NCBI RefSeq assembly: GCF_000264295.1
Contig: NZ_AJXT01000003.1
Span: 85,880 to 149,879, forward strand
DNA: 64,000 bases
Direction: 5' to 3'
Origin: Rhodanobacter spathiphylli B39
GTDB taxonomy: Bacteria > Pseudomonadota > Gammaproteobacteria > Xanthomonadales > Rhodanobacteraceae
Below the pieces are notes generated by a model, which was not told the DNA's origin, did no database searches, and was given only the letters and a program-made list of their open reading frames with translations. This document shows positions 26,806 through 34,534 of this stretch, piece by piece (positions within the stretch are counted from its first letter, which is position 1; every line of letters starts with the position of its first letter). Both the position numbers and the translations under genes were made by a program.

Positions 26806-27922
26806 GGATGCTCTGATCTATTGAACCTTAAATGGCCGTTCATACGGCCATGCGAAAAGGCTGGGCTTGCTACGACAAAAAGATGGCTTTGAAGGCGGGT
26901 CGCCGCCACCGTCGTGCCGATTCACCCCGAATCACCTCCATTTTCCGCCTCACAGGCGCACCTCCCCTGCCGAAGCCATCAATGTTCGCCGCGCCATCCA
27001 AAGGTTCGACAGCGCAAACAGGGTCAGCACTTGCGCCGTGTTCTTGAGCAGTCCCTTGAAACGCACTTTCACATAGCCGAACCGACGCTTCACCACGCGG
27101 AACGGATGCTCCACCTTGGAACGTACGGCGGCCTTCATGTGTTCAGTGTGCTTGACCGCCTCCTTCAACTCGCCCTCGGGCATCGTCTTGACGCTGCCGC
27201 GCTTGGCCGCGATGTACCACGTGCGACCGCGCTTGGGTGCGCGCTTATGCGCACCCTGGTAGCCGGCGTCGTGGTGACGTTGTGTACCAGCCCTGATTCC
27301 ACATCGACCCCGATGTGGGCCTTCATGCCGAAGTACCATTGCTGGCCCTTCTTGGTTTGGCGCATCTCGGGGTCGCGTGCCTTGTCTGCATTCTTGGTTG
27401 ACGACGGCGCCTGGATGATCGTGGCATCGACGATCGTGCCTTGGCGCAACAACAGACCCTGCTGACCCAAGTGGGCGTTGACCGCTTCGAGGATCTTTAC
27501 CGCCAGGCCGTGCTGCTCCAGGAAGCGGCGGAACTTCAGGATCGTCGTCTCGTCCGGGATCGCGTCCTCGTTCAACTCCAGCCCGGCGAAACGGCGCATC
27601 GACTCGATCTCGTACAGCGCATCCTCCATTGCCGGATCACTCAGCGCGTACCACTGCTGCATGAAGTGGATGCGCAGCATGGTCGATGCCGCCATCGGGG
27701 GGCGACCGCGACGCCCGGAGGTCGGATAGCTCGGTTCGATCAGCGCCAACAAATCCGCCCACGGCACGACCTTGTCCATCTCGCCAAGGAACTTCTCCCG
27801 GCGGGTTGGCTTCTTCTTGGCATCGAAACTCAACGACGCGAACGAACGATGCTTCATCGGAGATATGCTTTCTGGGGCTCGTCGCTATGATGCCTCAGAC
27901 GGGGAATAGATCAGAGCATCCC
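26805..27922 (-). mobile_element. IS5-family insertion sequence, decayed
   Basis: A 1.12-kb element with 18-bp terminal inverted repeats: GGGATGCTCTGATCTATT at 26805-26822 and its perfect complement at 27905-27922. Flanking bases are TTAG on the left and CTAG on the right, close to the YTAR target of IS5 elements but not identical. The transposase inside is on the minus strand and carries a frameshifting deletion. It inserted into or beside the IS256-type remnant. Confidence 0.88.
26950..27857 (-). pseudogene. IS5-family transposase, internal deletion and frameshift
   Basis: The first frame (from 27857) begins MKHRSFASLSFDAKKKPTRR and includes FGLELNE-like and VDATIIQAPSS segments with the first catalytic Asp, up to GLVHNVTTTPA near 27285. 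The second frame then carries DAGYQGAHKR, AAKRGS, SKVEHPFRVVKRRFGYVKVR (last catalytic Glu) and the C-terminus. Intact relatives have about 35-40 residues between the TTTPA and DAGYQG blocks. Here these blocks are fused at a shared GACGCCGGC, consistent with deletion between two short direct repeats that also shifted the frame. The element should be unable to transpose on its own. Confidence 0.88.
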
Positions 27923-28077
27923 TAGCAGTGAGACCAGTCGGGTGATTTCAGTCTGCAGTGCCGCCATGGAATAGCTGTTCGTCATGGATCAACCACCTTG
28001 CTGGCTCCCAACCGTCGCAGGGCATGATACGGCGCGGGAGCACATTGCAGCCTCCCTGATTGACGGAGGAAACCGCG

Positions 28078-28494
28078 ATGGCCAGGCAGCCAAAACAGCG
28101 TGCCGCAATGGAGGGGGATGCCAACATGTTCAAGCTTTCTTCCCGTCAGCATGCGCCGGGTCTGACGATACAGAGTTCCATCCGTGTCGTGCCGCTGCAC
28201 TTGACCGAACGGTTCGGCCCACCGTCCGGAGCCACCGGTGATGGCAAGGTGTCAGGAAATTATGTATTTGAAGATAGTGGCGGTAACACCTTGGCAATTT
28301 ATGATTGGAAGTCGACAGCGCTCTATGACGCTCATCCCGCGGCGAATCTACCCACTGTTAACGAGTTTTGGGCTTCCGACGAACCTATGGAATTCACCCT
28401 GGCTGCGAGCGGCAGTGTCGACCTGATCGGGTTCGCTCGATGGATTGGAGCCACGAGCATAGGCATTGGAACATGGCAATGGATGAACCTGTAA
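28078..28494 (+). CDS. Orphan hypothetical protein
   Basis: 138 residues from an ATG preceded by GGAGGAAA, a good ribosome site. I recognise no family. The N-terminal 25 residues are basic; the rest is rich in beta-type segments (TIQSSIRVVPLHL, GNYVFEDSGGNTLAIYDWKSTALYD, MEFTLAASGSVDLIGFARWIG). No signal peptide or membrane segment. It points toward the 3' end of the ubiquitin-like operon (33 bp from the DUF6527 stop), so the two are convergent. It may be cargo of the same repeat-bounded segment. Confidence 0.6.
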   Translation: MARQPKQRAAMEGDANMFKLSSRQHAPGLTIQSSIRVVPLHLTERFGPPSGATGDGKVSGNYVFEDSGGNTLAIYDWKSTALYDAHPAANLPTVNEFWASDEPMEFTLAASGSVDLIGFARWIGATSIGIGTWQWMNL

Positions 28495-28527
28495 CGGCTA
28501 ACTCGCGCCCTTACTTGGGCAACACAG

Positions 28528-28884
28528 TCAGATGCGTTTAGGCTGCGGCTCCGCCCATACCACACGGCCACTTCTGAGCCAAAAATGCGATTTACAACCG
28601 GTCTTCTTCCAGATCGAGGGGTGCAGTGTCGGACGGCCAAACCGATCGACCGACAAGGACCAATGTGGCTCCGCGATCCGCAATAGCAACAGCTCTATCA
28701 CGTCGCCACATCCACAAGGGCATGTGAACCCTACCGACCAACTGACATCATCCTCGACCATGTGGACTAAGCGCTTTTGCGGGATTTTCAGCGGCAGGGT
28801 GTCCCCTTCCACACAAAGTACCCGAAGATCGCCACACCACCAGGCTGCCAGTCGTTCCAGTACATCCTGCAACCACGCAATCAT
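28528..28884 (-). CDS. DUF6527 metal-binding protein of the Ubl operon
   Basis: 118 residues. The ATG at 28884 has GGAGG upstream and overlaps the stop of the E1/JAB gene (ATGA). Cysteine motifs FTCPCGCGDVIELLLL and KTGCKSHFWLRSGRVVW, with WSLSVDRFGRPTLHPSIW between, match the DUF6527 pattern, a small predicted zinc-binding protein that from memory recurs beside prokaryotic ubiquitin-like/E1/E2 genes. Its role there (adaptor, substrate or effector) is unknown. Last gene of the three-gene operon. Confidence 0.82.
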   Translation of the reverse strand: MIAWLQDVLERLAAWWCGDLRVLCVEGDTLPLKIPQKRLVHMVEDDVSWSVGFTCPCGCGDVIELLLLRIAEPHWSLSVDRFGRPTLHPSIWKKTGCKSHFWLRSGRVVWAEPQPKRI

Positions 28885-30275
28885 GGGCAATCCTCCAGGC
28901 CCGGCAGGCCAAGCAGGGGACTACGTAATCCCGCACCGAGCAAGCCAGTGGGGTTGGCCGGAAACGCGCCATCCGTCGCACAGCTTCGCTCCTCGGCCGC
29001 TAAATCGAACTCGTTGTGCGCAAACACAGCGTTGCCATCCAGTCGGTACGGATAAGCCCGAGCTACGAACTCCAGCACCACGGCACTCGCCGCATGCATG
29101 TTGACGCAGATGACAGCGGGTGCCTCCTGTCCAGCGCCTGGCATGTACCCTTCCTGGACGCGCGCCGCATACATTATGGGATCGGTTCGTCGAAGGTATT
29201 CCGCTTCCAGCAACTCAGGGGTGTAAACGCCACGATCCGCCAACGTCGTACCGCCAGGTTGGACGTAATCGACGCGGCCGCTGATGTTGGCGATCACCAT
29301 GCCACGAGAGGGCGTCCTGACCGGAATGGTTACCCCGACGTCGAACAAGGGCTGGAGCATCGCACTAGCCAGCCGGTCGCAGATGTGACGCGCCTCCAGA
29401 CCATCCACGCAACTGAATATGATGTCGGCCTGGGCAGCGGCCATGATCGCCTCACGCTTGCTTACGTCCAACGGAACGGCGCGGACTCGCGTTTGTGGGC
29501 TGATCCTGGCCGCGGCCGCCTTGAAGACGTCCACTTTTAGCGCTTTCGCAGCCGCATCAGCCTGTGTGGAATTGAGAATACGGTTCAAATTCTTGTCTTC
29601 GATGTGATCGAAATCCACAACGATCACTTCTCCCGCGCCCATCCGAAGCACTTGCTCTGCCACGATGCTGCCGGTGCCGGACACGCCGACCACCGCGATA
29701 CTAAGCCGATGCAACTCTTGCTTCATCGCTTCACCGAAGGCCATCGGCCGTGGTCGCGGATCGTGGTCTTCTCCCCAGTAGAAGTTCAGGTTGTCGCCAT
29801 AAGCGGCAACGAGATCGATCGCATGGGAATGCATTGCGCGGTCATAGACGCGCGCTTTGATGGCACCACCAGGCACCATGACAGCGCTTCCGTGCCACGG
29901 CTCACGCAAGCGGTCAACAGAGCCGCCGGCGATCAGCGACCGCACAACCTCCTGGTCGGATCGGTAATCTACTTGGGAGAATCCATAGAAGCCCGTGGGG
30001 TGCGAATGGAGCAGGAGAATGGACAAATCTTCTGTCTCTGCTGCAGCCAGCGCGCGGTCGAGATAATCGCCGGGCCAAGTGAGGGACACTGCCGAGCGCA
30101 CGCACTGCTCATGAGCGACGAACAAGACGTCGCACACGAGTAGTTTCAGCCCGTCGTTTTCCAGCCGGGAACACAGCAGAACCGCTGCCGCCTCCTTTCC
30201 ATCTCCGGGGAATAAATGCTGTTCCAGGCGCCGATGAACGGCGCCTGGGACCACCAGCGTACGGGGCCGAATCAC
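28881..30275 (-). CDS. JAB-peptidase/ThiF E1 fusion protein
   Basis: 464 residues from a GTG start that overlaps the upstream stop (GTGA). The N-terminal domain (about 1-160) is a JAB/JAMM isopeptidase: LLLHSHPTGFYGFSQVD gives His90, His92, Ser100 and Asp103 for zinc and catalysis. The C-terminal domain (about 185-420) is a ThiF/E1 adenylating enzyme: VVGVSGTGSIVAEQVLRMG is the nucleotide loop and VDFDHIEDKNLNR the Mg-ATP site. Cys288 (IFSCVDG) and Cys389 (VICVNMHA) are candidates for the thioester cysteine. One polypeptide thus could both mature or remove the ubiquitin-like modifier and activate it. This matches the prokaryotic Ubl-operon families described by Iyer, Burroughs and Aravind. 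Confidence 0.9.
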   Translation of the reverse strand: MIRPRTLVVPGAVHRRLEQHLFPGDGKEAAAVLLCSRLENDGLKLLVCDVLFVAHEQCVRSAVSLTWPGDYLDRALAAAETEDLSILLLHSHPTGFYGFSQVDYRSDQEVVRSLIAGGSVDRLREPWHGSAVMVPGGAIKARVYDRAMHSHAIDLVAAYGDNLNFYWGEDHDPRPRPMAFGEAMKQELHRLSIAVVGVSGTGSIVAEQVLRMGAGEVIVVDFDHIEDKNLNRILNSTQADAAAKALKVDVFKAAAARISPQTRVRAVPLDVSKREAIMAAAQADIIFSCVDGLEARHICDRLASAMLQPLFDVGVTIPVRTPSRGMVIANISGRVDYVQPGGTTLADRGVYTPELLEAEYLRRTDPIMYAARVQEGYMPGAGQEAPAVICVNMHAASAVVLEFVARAYPYRLDGNAVFAHNEFDLAAEERSCATDGAFPANPTGLLGAGLRSPLLGLPGLEDCP

Positions 30276-31378
30276 GCCCCCACCTCACGGCCCAGCGCCT
30301 CGTCGACCAGACCCAGATGAGTGGACACGTTGTCCCGCGCCGGGGACCACTGGCTATTGCTGGTACGGTGACGGGACCATCGCTGGAAGGACGCGCCAGC
30401 GATGGCCTGGCGCGCCTCGGTCTGGGCCGGAGCCGCACCGCCTTGCAGCGACAGCGGCGGATCGCAATAGAACATATCGATCTGCGCGGCAGGATAGGTC
30501 TGGGGGATATCCAAGGCCAGACGGCAAACGGATAGGTTGTAGCCCTTCGGCAAAGGGTATTCATCGATGATCAACCAGCGCCGGCCACCGTCCGTGAATG
30601 TCTCCCAGTGGTGCCCGGCTGCTGTCAGAAATGCCTCGTCCTTTGGCAGCAGGGCAAACTCGCGGCGAAAAACTGGTGCATCGCCGTTGTCGACCTGCCG
30701 AGGGCGCAGCCACAGCCGCTCGATTCCGGGCGTGTTGAGATCAATGACATCCTCCAGGCTAACCTGCCGCGGTTCCTGGCCTTTGACCTTCAATACGATC
30801 GTCCATGCCTTGGTCAGATCGCTGCCGGCTTTGACCAGGGCCTCCCGGACACCCACTTCGGGGCGGTCCCATTCTGTCGGTTCGCCTTGGACATCTAGCC
30901 GCCACATCTGCACGCGCGTGTATAGGCGCTCGACTCCGCTGCCGCTGAGATCCACTGCCTGTCCCGGTTGCAGCAATAGGTCGGGCTCGTCCCGCCGCTC
31001 TAGCCAGATCTGGCGGTTGGATGGCACTCGGCCGATCCGGCGGATGGCTTCAACGTCCAACGGACCGGCCCACGCATAGCGGTCGTCATCCAGAACGAAG
31101 TAGGAGATCCCGTCGGCCCGGATGGCCAGGAACTCCAGTGACGGCCCATCCTCAGGTAGCGCGATCACCTCCTCCAGCCCGACCTCCCGGGTTGGGCCCG
31201 TGGACGGCCAGAGCAGCAAGGCATACTCCATTTCAGGACGCAAGTTGGCTGCCGCCAGTACCTGCTGGCCTGTCGGCGTATGGTCGACGATCCGTACCAG
31301 TTCGTTGTTTACCCGGATGGTCTGGTGGTGATGGGAGGAAGGGTCGGAAGGGGCCTGTTCGGTGTTAAGGGTACTCAT
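30272..31378 (-). CDS. Poly-ubiquitin-like/E2 fusion protein
   Basis: 368 residues; ATG at 31378 preceded by GGAG. Three tandem beta-grasp (multi-ubiquitin) units are visible: about 18-95 (IRVNNELVRIVDHTPTGQQV), about 95-170 (YFVLDDDRYAWAGPLDVEAI) and about 172-245 (WRLDVQGEPTEWDRPEVGV). Each begins with a short strand, then a helix with hydrophobic repeats and a closing GxExL strand such as GPSLEFL, GVERLYT and GIERLWL. The last 120 residues form a prokaryotic E2-like domain (LALDIPQTYPAAQIDMFYCDPPL, then FQRWSRHRT and LVDEAL). The Cys in MFYCDP is the best candidate catalytic residue. There is no C-terminal Gly-Gly, so activation would need internal processing or a non-canonical mechanism. 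Confidence 0.85.
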   Translation of the reverse strand: MSTLNTEQAPSDPSSHHHQTIRVNNELVRIVDHTPTGQQVLAAANLRPEMEYALLLWPSTGPTREVGLEEVIALPEDGPSLEFLAIRADGISYFVLDDDRYAWAGPLDVEAIRRIGRVPSNRQIWLERRDEPDLLLQPGQAVDLSGSGVERLYTRVQMWRLDVQGEPTEWDRPEVGVREALVKAGSDLTKAWTIVLKVKGQEPRQVSLEDVIDLNTPGIERLWLRPRQVDNGDAPVFRREFALLPKDEAFLTAAGHHWETFTDGGRRWLIIDEYPLPKGYNLSVCRLALDIPQTYPAAQIDMFYCDPPLSLQGGAAPAQTEARQAIAGASFQRWSRHRTSNSQWSPARDNVSTHLGLVDEALGREVGA

Positions 31379-31516
31379 GGGTATCTCCAAATATGTATGC
31401 GCCCGTACCTGAATACCGAACGCTGGAGAGAACTGTGACCCAGTCCCTTGCGTTTTGTCAACAACTATACTTTTGTTCGTTATATCGTATCATCAGCAAT
31501 CCCCCAGGAGCCCCTC
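31379..31516. promoter_or_regulatory. Divergent promoter region of the Ubl operon and XRE/ImmA pair
   Basis: 138 bp between the divergent starts, more AT-rich than its surroundings (TTGTCA, TATACT and TTATAT elements between 31455 and 31485). A loose dyad ATAC...GTAT spans about 31477-31500. One shared, repressor-controlled control region is likely (inference). Confidence 0.55.
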
Positions 31517-31843
31517 ATGCCCTCGCCTCTCGGTGACAAGATCCGCGCCCGCCGAACCCAGTTGGAGATGAGCTTGGAGGATTTGGCGACCGCCACGGAC
31601 TCGAGCAAGGGGTATTTGTGGGAGCTGGAAAACCGCGACAAAGCCAATCCGTCGGCCGACAAACTCATCAAGATTGCGTCAGCACTTGGGTTGACGACCG
31701 AGTTTCTCTTGGATGAGTCACCCGAGGTGGAACCAGAAGCAGGTGTGCTGGACGAAGCGTTTTTCCGTCGCTACAAAAAGCTTGATCCGAAGCGGAAAGA
31801 GAAGGTCCAGAAGTTCTTAGACATGTGGGACGACGAGGACTGA
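31517..31843 (+). CDS. XRE-family repressor
   Basis: 108 residues; ATG preceded by AGGAG. The helix-turn-helix is plain: IRARRTQLEMSLEDLATATD, then SKGYLWELENRD and LIKIASALGLTTEFLLDE. The acidic linker (SPEVEPEAGVLDEAFF) and a basic tail (KKLDPKRKEKVQKF) follow. The metallopeptidase gene begins 2 bp downstream. In phage, ICE and defence-operon systems such a pair forms a repressor and its cleaving protease (ImmR/ImmA, CapH/CapP), so it likely represses the divergent Ubl operon until damage or infection. Confidence 0.9.
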   Translation: MPSPLGDKIRARRTQLEMSLEDLATATDSSKGYLWELENRDKANPSADKLIKIASALGLTTEFLLDESPEVEPEAGVLDEAFFRRYKKLDPKRKEKVQKFLDMWDDED

Positions 31844-31845
31844 GC

Positions 31846-32733
31846 ATGGATCGCAAGCGGCCAATGGCGGAGGCAAACAGCCTTTCTCGGCTGCTCCACG
31901 TGCTTCCAGAACCCGAACGATTTCCTGTCAACGTAGAGAACCTCGCTTTTGAACTGAGCCGACAGCGCTATAAGGACGCCCCGATCACACAGATCGAACC
32001 GTTTGACATCGACGGCGTGGAAGGCCTGTTGGGACGCCACCCTAGCGGCAAGAAATGGAAGATTGGCTATAGCAGTCGGATCCAGTCCCCGGGGCGCGTG
32101 CGTTTCACCCTGGCTCACGAACTGGGGCATTACGTCTTGCATCGTGAACTGCGGGATCGCTTTCGATGCTCGACAGAGGAGATGCACGACTGGGACGAGC
32201 GCGAGATCGAGACTGAGGCCAACGTCTTCGCATCTTTCCTGCTCATGCCGCTGGACGATTTCCGTCGCCAAGTCGCTGGGCAGCCGCCGTCCATTGAGAT
32301 GCTTCGACATTGCGCGGACCGATACGGGGTATCGCTGATGGCGGCAGCCCTGAAGTGGACTGAAATTGCCGCCAAACGCGCTGTTGTCCTCGCCGCGCGC
32401 GACGGGCATGTACTGTGGGCGCGTTCGAACGCAGCCGCCTATAAATCTGGCGCGTACCTCGCCTCCAAGAAGCTGACTATCGAGGTGCCAGGGATGTCCA
32501 TCCTTAATCAGGTGGATGCCGCGTCCGGCCCCAAGAGCTCGAAGTTGAAGGCCAACTTGTGGTTCCGCCGGGAACCGGACGAAATGGATCTCATCGAGCA
32601 CGCACTAGCTGTTGAAGGCGACTACCCCTACACGCTCGGGATGCTGCTGCTACCCGATGCTATTCCGCGATGGGAGCTGCAAGAAGATGACTTGCTCACG
32701 CCGGTGGATCAAGCTCTCCGCTACCGAAGATGA
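31846..32733 (+). CDS. ImmA/IrrE-family metallopeptidase
   Basis: 295 residues. Zinc motif HELGHYVLH (His91, Glu92, His95) and the downstream ETEANVFASFLLMP with a third ligand Glu are the M78 peptidase signature. The N-terminal 80 residues (NVENLAFELSRQRY, IDGVEGLLGRH) are family-typical, and a C-terminal domain of about 120 residues follows. Start at 31846, 2 bp after the XRE stop. Likely cleaves the XRE repressor when triggered (known for ImmA, IrrE/DdrO and CapP). Confidence 0.9.
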   Translation: MDRKRPMAEANSLSRLLHVLPEPERFPVNVENLAFELSRQRYKDAPITQIEPFDIDGVEGLLGRHPSGKKWKIGYSSRIQSPGRVRFTLAHELGHYVLHRELRDRFRCSTEEMHDWDEREIETEANVFASFLLMPLDDFRRQVAGQPPSIEMLRHCADRYGVSLMAAALKWTEIAAKRAVVLAARDGHVLWARSNAAAYKSGAYLASKKLTIEVPGMSILNQVDAASGPKSSKLKANLWFRREPDEMDLIEHALAVEGDYPYTLGMLLLPDAIPRWELQEDDLLTPVDQALRYRR

Positions 32734-32872
32734 GCGATGACCTCCGAGTAGGGGGCATCGCCGCGTACGGCACATGCCTGGACGCGGCTCCACCAATCAA
32801 ACCCTTATGTGCTTAGCCGGTGTGCTATCCATCCATAGATGGTGTAAGCGGGCTATTCCTACGGCCTGTTAG

Positions 32873-32982
32873 AACTGTCGTTACAGGGAACACCCACGCA
32901 GCCTCAAGACATTGTTTTTATTGAATTAGCTGGAGCCAGCTAAAATTAGCAAGACCGAAGAATTCCTGCTAATCGAGGTAAC
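32873..32982. repeat. Dyad-rich direct repeat, copy 2
   Basis: Second copy of the repeat seen at 26543, same orientation, core 32910-32982 with 68 of 73 positions identical. Both internal inverted repeats are kept (TTAGCTG at 32926 with CAGCTAA at 32937; ATTAGCA at 32945 with TGCTAAT at 32967). It ends 9 bp before the stop codon of the regulator-like gene on the minus strand, so it lies at the outer edge of the Tn7-like gene block. Confidence 0.75.
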
Positions 32983-32991
32983 AAGCCGAAA

Positions 32992-34038
32992 TCACCCCGT
33001 CTGTTGCAGGGCCCTGATGAGGTTTGTCGGATGGAACGGATTTATTCCGCGGAGCGAATACTCCACCTCTACGCCGCTGCGGTTGCCGTCGAAGACATCG
33101 AAAAACACGTTATCGCACTCATCCATGCGCCAAGCACTGCCACGCTTACTACCATCTTGGCTCGTTGCCTCACCGCAGTCTCCATCCTGATGCTTCGACC
33201 CATATGGATCGGTCGCAAGGCAGACTGCTACGGCGTCCCAATTCACCCTAAACCACCGGTAACGCGCGTCAATGTGCTCGAGCAGCATGCCTATGCATGA
33301 GAGCAACATCGAAGTGTGAGGGCGTACGGCGCGATGCCGTGCAATCGATGGCAGCGCGCTGATCAGCGCGAAATAATGCGCGTTGAAGGACTCATAGTCT
33401 TTGAGCGCAAGCGCAGCTCGTACACGTGCCGCGTGTAGCCAGAACACCTCAGGCGCCTCAGCACTGAGAAAGCAACGTCCCGCTAGTTGGAATTTCTTGG
33501 GTTCGTGCCAACGCGACTGCCCTCGCCGGTTGAACGACACTAGGCGATCGTTCGGCAACTGAAATGCCGTGCTGTAGGGTGGCGCACATATTTCTTCGAC
33601 GTCACCCAAGGTAAGTTGCCACGGTGTCAGCAGCTTCCACGGCCACTCGCTAACCACACGAAGATCCGGCATACCCAGTCGCTCAGCGAGCGGATTGACC
33701 ACGCTGCGTGATGGCTCATTACGGCCATCAAAGTAGTTCGATACTTGGGTCGTCGTAAGTTTTACGTCAACACGAGCTGCAGCCGCAACGATCGCCTTCG
33801 TCGTCGTCCCGATTCCACACTTCATCTCTTCGGCGATGCATAAGGCAGCCAAGACGCGAGACTGCTCTCGTAGTGCATTCCGGCCTTGCTGACTTCTTCG
33901 CTCAGAGAGCGGCCAGGCAAGCGGGTGCGGTGAACTCGGCTCACCCCGGTGTTCACCAGGCTCCAGGTGCGCCAAAAAAAAATTTGGCGATCTGGGAACG
34001 TATCTTTGTTTCAACCTTACAAGATGAACTTGTGCCAT
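32992..34038 (-). CDS. Putative DNA-binding regulator of the Tn7-like element
   Basis: 348 residues from an ATG at 34038 (an upstream in-frame start at 34104 would overlap the divergent gene more). No family recognised. A helix-turn-helix-like stretch lies at about residues 70-115 (TTKAIVAAAARVDVKLTTTQ, VSNYFDGRNEPSRSVVNPLA), recalling XRE-type folds. The middle part is aromatic-rich (WPWKLLTPWQL, RGQSRWHEPKKFQ). It sits between the repeat and the transposition genes, facing away from them. A regulator of transposition is plausible but unproven. Confidence 0.6.
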   Translation of the reverse strand: MAQVHLVRLKQRYVPRSPNFFLAHLEPGEHRGEPSSPHPLAWPLSERRSQQGRNALREQSRVLAALCIAEEMKCGIGTTTKAIVAAAARVDVKLTTTQVSNYFDGRNEPSRSVVNPLAERLGMPDLRVVSEWPWKLLTPWQLTLGDVEEICAPPYSTAFQLPNDRLVSFNRRGQSRWHEPKKFQLAGRCFLSAEAPEVFWLHAARVRAALALKDYESFNAHYFALISALPSIARHRAVRPHTSMLLSCIGMLLEHIDARYRWFRVNWDAVAVCLATDPYGSKHQDGDCGEATSQDGSKRGSAWRMDECDNVFFDVFDGNRSGVEVEYSLRGINPFHPTNLIRALQQTG

Positions 34039-34049
34039 AACGAGCACCC

Positions 34050-34349
34050 ATGAGAGTTCATGAGCGCTACCGTAGCGCAGATCGACACCTCGATGCTCCG
34101 ACATCGCTCGGCGACACGAGCATCGCCGTCATCACGACACAGCAAGTCGCCACCCTGCTGAGCTACCCGTCGGCCAGTGCCGTGCGGCAGGCGCATCAGC
34201 GCGGCACTTTGCCGGTGCCTCTTTACCGTTTGGGTAACCGCCGCCGCTTGCTTGCGCGACTAGCGGACGTCGAAAAGGCCCTGACCGAACGGCTGGAGCC
34301 GTCCCGTACCGTAACGCAAGGAGCCCTGATCGAAGAGGAGGCCAGCTAG
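34050..34349 (+). CDS. Small winged-helix/excisionase-like DNA-binding protein
   Basis: 99 residues. ITTQQVATLLSYPSASAVRQ, followed by LYRLGNRRRLLARLADVEKAL, resembles a MerR/excisionase-like helix-turn-helix in which a Gln/Val helix is followed by a basic wing. It starts 11 bp from the divergent regulator start and ends before two hairpins upstream of the transposase gene. Possibly a transposition regulator or a targeting accessory. Confidence 0.65.
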   Translation: MRVHERYRSADRHLDAPTSLGDTSIAVITTQQVATLLSYPSASAVRQAHQRGTLPVPLYRLGNRRRLLARLADVEKALTERLEPSRTVTQGALIEEEAS

Positions 34350-34401
34350 CGCCCGCACGCTACCGCCGAGCTGGGTGCGACCAAAGTAACAGGCACAAAA
34401 A

Positions 34402-34424
34402 AGCTCAAGCTGGTGACTTGAGCT
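34402..34424 (+). terminator. Hairpin after the small DNA-binding gene
   Basis: AGCTCAAG / CTTGAGCT with a 7-base loop, preceded by an A-run and followed by CTTTGC. Placed 53 bp after the 99-residue gene stop, it may be a bidirectional terminator. Confidence 0.5.
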
Positions 34425-34433
34425 CTTTGCAAA

Positions 34434-34456
34434 ACGTCAGATTTCTGGCCTGACGT
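34434..34456. promoter_or_regulatory. Inverted repeat upstream of the transposase gene
   Basis: ACGTCAG and CTGACGT, 7-bp perfect arms 9 bases apart, about 80 bp before the TnsA-TnsB start. Operator-like, perhaps bound by one of the two adjacent DNA-binding proteins (inference). Confidence 0.45.
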
Positions 34457-34534
34457 CGTGAAGTTACTCCCCGTCGCAGAAATGTTCAACTGCCGAACTT
34501 CGGCGGCAACGGGCGGGCGTGCGCTGAGAAAAGC

